Assembly: GCF_937997595.1 (NCBI RefSeq)
Contig: NZ_CALKTS010000234.1
Location: 1-9,428, forward strand
Direction: 5' to 3'
DNA length: 9,428 bases
Source of the DNA: an uncultured Campylobacter sp.
GTDB taxonomy: Bacteria > Campylobacterota > Campylobacteria > Campylobacterales > Campylobacteraceae
Shown: positions 5,037 to 9,428 of the stretch, piece by piece
Position numbering within the stretch: position 1 is the stretch's first letter
How the letters are laid out: every line of letters begins with the position of its first letter
Notes under the pieces: model-generated
The model's database searches: none
What the model was told of the DNA's origin: nothing
Seen by the model: only the letters and a program-made list of their open reading frames with translations
Program-made: the position numbers and the translations under genes

Positions 5037-7883
5037 TCAACCTCGCTTATTTTTGCTTGCGCTCTTCATCGCCGCTAGCTCCTGCGCCAAAAATTCCCCC
5101 GTGTAGCTACCCGTCTTTTTGAAATCTTTCGCGAGCTTTTCTGGGGTGCCGCAAGCGACGATCTGTCCGCCGCCCTCGCCGCCCTCGGGTCCCATGTCGA
5201 TGATGTAATCGCAGTTTTTGATGACGTCTAGATTATGCTCGATCACAAAGACGGAATTTCCCAGATCGACCAAATGATGTAACACCGCTACCAGGCGATC
5301 TACGTCTGCAAAATGTAGCCCCGTCGTGGGCTCGTCCAGGATATAGAGCGTGTTGCCCGTATCGGTGCGGCTTAGCTCTTTGGCGAGCTTGACGCGCTGT
5401 GCTTCGCCGCCGCTAAGCGTCGTGGCGGGTTGGCCTAGCGAAACGTAGCCGAGCCCGACGTCCGCGAGCGTTTTTAGCTTTTGATAAATTTTAGGCACGG
5501 CTTTGAAAAACTCGAGCGCCTCGTCGATACTCATCGCCAAAACGTCGGCTATGCTTTTGTTTTTGTATAAAATTTCAAGCGTCTGCGCGTTGTATCTCGT
5601 GCCGTGGCAAACGTCGCAAACGACGCTGATATCGGGCAGGAAGTGCATCTCGATCGTGATCTCGCCCTCGCCCGCGCATTTTTCGCAGCGCCCGCCCTTG
5701 ACGTTGAAGCTGAAGCGGCCGATCTTGTATCCGCGCAGCTGCGCTTCCTTCGTCGCGGCAAAAAGCGCGCGGATCTCGTCCATCACCCCCGTGTAGGTCG
5801 CGGGATTGCTGCGCGGGGTGCGTCCGATCGGGGTTTGATCCAGATAGACCACTTTATCTAGGCTCTCAAGCCCCGAAATTTTAGCGCCCTTTACCGCGTG
5901 CACCTTTCTAGCGCGATTTAGCTCCTCAAGCGCGGTAGGCAGTATGGTTTGCAGCACCAAGGAGCTCTTGCCGCTGCCGCTAACGCCCGTGATGCCGACT
6001 AAATTTCGCAGCGGAAATTTCGCGCAAAGGCCGTGGATGTTATTGATATTTACGTTTTTGATGCTAAGCCAAAGCTCCTGCTTACGGTGCTTTTGGTAGT
6101 TTATCTCCTTTTGGTTGTTCAGATACAGCGCGGTTTGCGTATTACTTTTAAGCAGATGCGCGACGTCTCCTGCGAATACGACCTCGCCGCCTAGATTGCC
6201 CGCTCCGGGGCCTATATCTACGACGAAGTCTGCCGCCTCGATCGTCTTTTTATCGTGCTCGACGACGATTACGGAATTTCCCTTTTCCTGTAAGCTTCGT
6301 AGCGTCTTGATGAGTTTTTGCGTATCGCGCTCGTGAAGTCCGATGCTAGGCTCGTCGAGCACATACATCACACCGCTAAGACCCGAACCGATCTGGCTTG
6401 CGATACGGATACGCTGCGCCTCGCCGCCGCTAATGGTGCGCGCATCGCGCCCCAGCGTGAGGTATCCAAGCCCCACGTCCTTTAAGAAAAACAGCCTCTC
6501 ATTGATCTCTTTTAGGATCGGCGCCGCGATCTGCGCGTCCTTTTCGCTTAAATTTGAAAACCGCTTCTCGTCGCTGAAAAATTCCACGCAGTCTGCAATA
6601 CTCATATTTATCACGTCGCCGATGCCTTTCCCCGCGACCTTTACGGCGAGGCTTTCGGGGCGCAGGCGCAGCCCGCCGCAGTCGGGGCAAATTTTTTCGC
6701 TCATATAATCGTCCAGATCGCTTTCGTTTTTGAGCAGATCGTAGGCGTATTTGATCGCGCCCTCAAATTTACGCACGAGCTTGTGTTTTTTCCAGTAAAA
6801 ATCGATCTCTTTGACGCTGCCGTAGAGAATCAGCTTTTTTTGCTCCTCGCTTAAGTTTGCATACGGGATTTTGACGTTTATGCCGTTTGCCTCGCAAAAC
6901 CCGAGCAGAAATTTATAGTAATAACTCTTGTTAAATCCCGACATCACCTTGATCGCGCCGCCCTCGATGGAGGCATTTTCGTTGATGATTTTGCCCAGAT
7001 CGAGGCTAAATTTTATCCCCAGCCCGTCGCAGCTCTCGCACGCGCCCTTTGGGGAGTTGAAGCTAAACGCGAGCGGCTCGAGCGGCTTGAATGAAATTTT
7101 ACAATCAAAGCACGCCATATGCTCGCTGTAGTGGATCAGGCTCTGCGCAAGCCCCAGCTCGGCGGCATTTGCGATCTCCACCTCAAGCTCGCCGAAGCTG
7201 AGCTTGAGCGCCTTTTCGACGTCGCTTGCGATACGGATGGAATTTTCCTCGTCTATGATCGTGCGGTCGATGATGACCTTGATCGAGTGTTTTTTCGTCT
7301 TGCTTAGCTCGATCTCCTCATCCAGCCGCACCAGTACGCCGTCGATCTGAGCGCGCACGTAGCCCTGCTCGCGCAAGCTTTGCAACATATCGGCGAAGCT
7401 GCCCTTTTTCTCGCGCACCAAGGGCGCTCCCAAGATCACCTTTGCGCCGCGCGGCAGCTTCATAATCTCGGCGATGATGTCGCTGGAGCTCATCTTTGAG
7501 ATCGGCTTGCCGCATTTATGGCAGTGCTGTACCCCCACGCGCGCATATAAGAGGCGCAGATAGTCGTAAATTTCGGTGATCGTGCCCACCGTAGAGCGCG
7601 GGTTTTTCGACGTTGTTTTTTGATCGATCGCGATCGCAGGCGTCAGACCGTCGATCTTATCGACGTCGGGCTTGCCTACGCGGTCTAAAAACTGCCTCGC
7701 GTAGCTGCTTAGGCTCTCGACGTATCTGCGCTGCCCCTCGGCATATAGCGTATCAAACGCCAGCGTGCTCTTGCCGCTGCCGCTAAGACCTGTAAAAACG
7801 ACGAGTTTGTCCTTTGGAATTTGCAAATTTATATTTTTCAGATTGTGTTCGCGCGCGCCTGTGATGGTGATGAGATCGTTCAT
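5037..7883 (-). CDS. uvrA: Excinuclease ABC subunit A
   Basis: UvrA is the damage-recognition ATPase of nucleotide excision repair. It dimerises, scans DNA and loads UvrB, after which UvrC incises. I start it at ATG 7883-7881 (MNDLITITGAREHN), preceded by AAAAGGG; an in-frame TTG six codons upstream is less likely. That gives 948 residues, normal for the family. Visible elements: Walker A motifs G-L-S-G-S-G-K-S (32-39) and G-V-S-G-S-G-K-S (633-640); signature motifs I-S-G-G-E-A-Q-R (484-491) and L-S-G-G-E-A-Q-R (823-830); Walker B with D510-E511 and D850-E851; zinc-binding cysteine sets C258/C261 with C282/C285, and C733/C736 with C756/C759. Further C-x-x-C pairs are at 121/124 and 399/402. 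Everything needed for function appears present. It is transcribed from a divergent promoter region shared with the nucleosidase gene, and the membrane-protein gene at 3990-5015 follows after 21 nt. Confidence 0.98.
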   Translation of the reverse strand: MNDLITITGAREHNLKNINLQIPKDKLVVFTGLSGSGKSTLAFDTLYAEGQRRYVESLSSYARQFLDRVGKPDVDKIDGLTPAIAIDQKTTSKNPRSTVGTITEIYDYLRLLYARVGVQHCHKCGKPISKMSSSDIIAEIMKLPRGAKVILGAPLVREKKGSFADMLQSLREQGYVRAQIDGVLVRLDEEIELSKTKKHSIKVIIDRTIIDEENSIRIASDVEKALKLSFGELEVEIANAAELGLAQSLIHYSEHMACFDCKISFKPLEPLAFSFNSPKGACESCDGLGIKFSLDLGKIINENASIEGGAIKVMSGFNKSYYYKFLLGFCEANGINVKIPYANLSEEQKKLILYGSVKEIDFYWKKHKLVRKFEGAIKYAYDLLKNESDLDDYMSEKICPDCGGLRLRPESLAVKVAGKGIGDVINMSIADCVEFFSDEKRFSNLSEKDAQIAAPILKEINERLFFLKDVGLGYLTLGRDARTISGGEAQRIRIASQIGSGLSGVMYVLDEPSIGLHERDTQKLIKTLRSLQEKGNSVIVVEHDKKTIEAADFVVDIGPGAGNLGGEVVFAGDVAHLLKSNTQTALYLNNQKEINYQKHRKQELWLSIKNVNINNIHGLCAKFPLRNLVGITGVSGSGKSSLVLQTILPTALEELNRARKVHAVKGAKISGLESLDKVVYLDQTPIGRTPRSNPATYTGVMDEIRALFAATKEAQLRGYKIGRFSFNVKGGRCEKCAGEGEITIEMHFLPDISVVCDVCHGTRYNAQTLEILYKNKSIADVLAMSIDEALEFFKAVPKIYQKLKTLADVGLGYVSLGQPATTLSGGEAQRVKLAKELSRTDTGNTLYILDEPTTGLHFADVDRLVAVLHHLVDLGNSVFVIEHNLDVIKNCDYIIDMGPEGGEGGGQIVACGTPEKLAKDFKKTGSYTGEFLAQELAAMKSASKNKRG

Positions 7884-7912
7884 TTTCGCCCTTTTGTGCA
7901 AATTAATCTTAC

Positions 7913-7918
7913 ATTATA
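7913..7918 (-). promoter_or_regulatory. -10 box of uvrA
   Basis: The minus strand reads an exact TATAAT here. Transcription would begin near 7906, leaving a leader of about 23 nt with the AAAAGGG ribosome binding site before the ATG at 7883. No clear -35 is seen, which is usual for Campylobacter sigma70 promoters. I see no obvious LexA-type box. Confidence 0.6.
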
Positions 7919-7929
7919 GCTCAAATTGT

Positions 7930-7935
7930 TAAAAT
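7930..7935 (+). promoter_or_regulatory. Candidate -10 box of the nucleosidase-like gene
   Basis: TAAAAT on the plus strand, with CTTACA at 7908-7913 as a possible -35 at 16 bp spacing, would start transcription near 7942, just ahead of the GGAAGG ribosome binding site. It overlaps the uvrA promoter region on the other strand, so the two genes may compete for polymerase. Confidence 0.4.
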
Positions 7936-7957
7936 TGCGCTTTTGGAAGGGGCGGCG

Positions 7958-9133
7958 ATGATACTAATCTGCACGGCTTTGCGCTGCGAAGCCCAAGCGA
8001 TAATCGAGAGTTTTAAACTTACGCGCAGCGGCGATCTGTTCGCAGGCGAGCAGATGCTTCTATACATCTGCGGCGTGAGGTTTGGAGTTAAATTTGAAAC
8101 GGGCGCTGCAGGCGGCATAGAAATAGAATTTAAGAGCGAACCCGGCGCGGAATTTGTTCGCCGTGCCGATGCAGATGTAGAATTCGGGCGCGAGGAGCGG
8201 CGCGGCGCGGACGTGAAATTTGAGCATCGTTTGGGCGCGGGCGCGCTCTGCGGCGTCGATGCAGAGGTCGGTTCTGCGCGAAATGCGGCTGAAAATTTTG
8301 AAATTTTAAATTTTGATTCCACGCAGAATTCAGAGCGCTTTGGTGAAATTTTACTTTCGCGGCGCGTGGACTTTGCGCTAAACATAGGCGTCTGCGGCTG
8401 CGAGGATAAAGGCGTGCGGATCGGCGAGGCATTTTACTTTGATGGTACGGCAGCGCAGGAATTTTGCGGCGAGGACGGATCGGAGCTTTACGGCTCGCAG
8501 GCAATGGGACGCGGCGTGCAGGCTCCTAAATTTCAAAATGTTTGCGAGCAGAAATTCCACGATATGGGCTCGTTGGAATTTTACGGCGCGAGTTTGGACG
8601 GCAAGCTGCGGGCAAATTTAATCTGCGTGAGCGAGCCTAAAATTTTAAACGAAGCGGAGCAGACCGATGAGGCAAATATCGCAAAAATCGAGACATGCGG
8701 CGAGATAAACGCACAAGCCCCAACGCAAGGAACGAACGGCGCGGCAGATACAAAAAATTTCACGCAAGGCGCGTCTCAGACTGCGGCACAAAGCGCGACG
8801 CAAGTCGAGGCGAAAAATTTAGCGAGCGCAAAACCCTCACAAATCGCGGTAGGTGAGTGCAGCGCTGCGACGAATACCACAGTACGAGCAATACAAAATA
8901 CGCCGTGCACGGCAAAAGACACTACTTGCGAGCGCGCAAATCGCGATATCAGGCTTTATGATATGGAGAGCGCGCTTTTCGTGAACGCTTGCGAACGCGC
9001 GGGCGTGCCGTGGGCGATGATGAAGATCGTAAGCGATCATCTGCGCGGCGAGCGACTTAGCAAAAGCTTCGTCTATGAGCTCGTAAAGGCGCGCCTGCCG
9101 CAAATCCGCGCCGCGATAAAGGGCAAAATTTAA
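7958..9133 (+). CDS. Phosphorylase/nucleosidase-fold protein (PNP_UDP_1-like) with large low-complexity inserts
   Basis: This is a 391-residue protein. The start is the ATG at 7958, seven bases after GGAAGG; a TTG at 7943 is unlikely. Recognisable parts of the MTA/SAH-nucleosidase-type fold: M-I-L-I-C-T-A-L-R-C-E-A (1-12), a first strand ending at E11; A-L-N-I-G-V-C-G (140-147), the glycine loop; D-M-E-S-A (335-339); and K-I-V-S-D (356-360). In E. coli MTA/SAH nucleosidase the key residues are E12, E174 (in the M-E motif) and D197 (in the S-D motif). E11, E337 and D360 occupy equivalent places, so activity is possible. Between these blocks lie sequences foreign to the fold: about 48-132 (Gly, Glu and Arg-rich, ending in N-F-E-I-L-N-F-D), about 163-214, and about 231-329 (Ala, Thr, Gln, Asn-rich). 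The core would be only some 160-200 residues. Substrate is unknown: a nucleoside, MTA/SAH or a futalosine-type compound are possible. It diverges from uvrA. Confidence 0.75.
   Translation: MILICTALRCEAQAIIESFKLTRSGDLFAGEQMLLYICGVRFGVKFETGAAGGIEIEFKSEPGAEFVRRADADVEFGREERRGADVKFEHRLGAGALCGVDAEVGSARNAAENFEILNFDSTQNSERFGEILLSRRVDFALNIGVCGCEDKGVRIGEAFYFDGTAAQEFCGEDGSELYGSQAMGRGVQAPKFQNVCEQKFHDMGSLEFYGASLDGKLRANLICVSEPKILNEAEQTDEANIAKIETCGEINAQAPTQGTNGAADTKNFTQGASQTAAQSATQVEAKNLASAKPSQIAVGECSAATNTTVRAIQNTPCTAKDTTCERANRDIRLYDMESALFVNACERAGVPWAMMKIVSDHLRGERLSKSFVYELVKARLPQIRAAIKGKI
8102..8353 (+). other. Low-complexity insert 1 in the nucleosidase-like gene
   Basis: This encodes residues 49-132, between the first strand block and the glycine-loop strand. 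It is rich in Gly, Ala, Glu and Arg, with repeated E-F or K-F pairs encoded by GAATTT, GAATTC or AAATTT words. Near its end it reads N-F-E-I-L-N-F-D-S-T-Q-N-S-E, like the Asn-led repeats of the membrane-protein family. Boundaries are estimated from where core motifs stop and resume. Confidence 0.5.
8648..8944 (+). other. Low-complexity insert in the nucleosidase-like gene, Ala/Thr/Gln-rich
   Basis: This encodes residues 231-329, just before the conserved D-M-E-S-A block. Composition is dominated by Ala, Thr, Gln, Asn and Lys, with scattered Cys, and shows no strand or helix pattern of the enzyme core. Such a stretch would most likely form a flexible surface loop. Boundaries are approximate. 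Confidence 0.5.
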
Positions 9134-9235
9134 CCACGAGGGCGTATGCAAAAAACCGAGCCGAGAGATAAATTTGGCTTCATATGCCGAATACGACGCG
9201 AAATTTAAAGGTATTGCGGAGGCGTAGGAGAAACG

Positions 9236-9428
9236 ATGAAAATAAAAGACTCTTATCTGTATTTTGCCCTCTTGGCGTGCGCATGCATCGCGGTTTGCGC
9301 GTATGTCGCGGCGGATCTGTTTGCCGATCCGCCCTCGCTAGTCTTTTTAGCCCTTTTGTTCGCATTTGCCTGTATCGGGCTATGGCTAAAAGACGCTCTA
9401 ATAGGCGCGCGCTACCTATTTTACTGCG
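9236..9428 (+). CDS. Partial small membrane protein, unknown function (5' end only)
   Basis: The ATG at 9236 follows TAGGAG with seven bases of spacing, a strong ribosome binding site. The 64 visible codons begin MKIKDSYLYF and form two hydrophobic segments: about 7-30 (rich in Ala and Cys) and about 33-51, the latter after an A-D-P-P turn at 30-33. A charged L-K-D motif follows (51-53). The gene continues past the right edge. It lies 102 nt downstream of the nucleosidase-like gene on the same strand with no terminator between, so co-transcription is possible. I do not recognise the family. Confidence 0.75.
   Translation, partial: MKIKDSYLYFALLACACIAVCAYVAADLFADPPSLVFLALLFAFACIGLWLKDALIGARYLFYC

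Noticed and set aside
5604..5861. Plus-strand frames inside uvrA
   Set aside because: Shadows of the GC-rich uvrA coding sequence, which is complete on the other strand.
7921..8385. Minus-strand 154-codon Ser/Pro/Arg-rich frame opposite the nucleosidase gene
   Set aside because: Its composition is the reverse reading of a low-complexity insert; no ribosome binding site, and it would overlap the promoter region of uvrA.
9146..9208. 20-codon plus-strand frame with a GAGGG site between the nucleosidase and the last gene
   Set aside because: In frame directly after the nucleosidase stop, very short and basic, no conserved pattern; another frame here ending ...K-F-K-G-I-A-E-A looks more protein-like but has no start codon.

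Overview
The window looks like chromosomal DNA from a Campylobacter-type epsilonproteobacterium. Words such as AAATTT and AAAATTT are very common on both strands, intergenic spaces are short, and the UvrA protein is epsilonproteobacterial in style. Base composition is mixed: the uvrA, receptor and nucleosidase genes are moderately GC-rich, which would suit an oral Campylobacter of the gracilis/showae/rectus kind better than C. jejuni. The species assignment is inference.

Layout: positions 1-1335 (minus strand) carry a compact run of three reading frames. These are a 362-residue membrane protein (247-1335), a 30-codon frame with a very strong ribosome binding site (141-233), and the first 41 codons of a third frame that leaves the window at position 1. 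The third frame has the same R-D-Y-D-K signature as the first, and one extra T may separate it from the 30-codon frame. Positions 1336-1825 hold no convincing gene. Positions 1826-3832 (minus) encode a complete TonB-dependent outer-membrane receptor with the copper-ligand motifs of the OprC/NosA family, preceded by a perfect AT-only inverted repeat. Positions 3990-5015 (minus) encode a second member of the repeat-bearing membrane family. It lies 21 nt downstream of uvrA (5037-7883, minus) and is probably co-transcribed with it, with a hairpin plus T-rich tail at its stop codon. From a shared divergent promoter region (7884-7957) the plus strand carries a phosphorylase/nucleosidase-fold enzyme (7958-9133) swollen by low-complexity inserts, then the start of an unidentified membrane protein (9236 to the right edge).

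The most unusual content is the membrane-protein family. Two members share an almost identical opening of about 104 bp, followed by a 15-bp tandem repeat array that places Asn at every fifth residue (13 versus 10 units), a conserved R-D-Y-D-K linker, and then strongly diverged multi-pass membrane domains. The third, partial member keeps the linker but has no repeat array. The membrane halves are clearly more AT-rich than the neighbouring genes. I do not recognise the family and assign no function. A similar Asn-Phe-Glu/Asn-Ser-Glu stretch occurs inside one insert of the nucleosidase, so the same kind of sequence may have spread to, or arisen in, unrelated genes.

The genes do not form one pathway: DNA repair (UvrA), copper uptake (receptor), probable nucleoside metabolism, and the unknown membrane family lie side by side.
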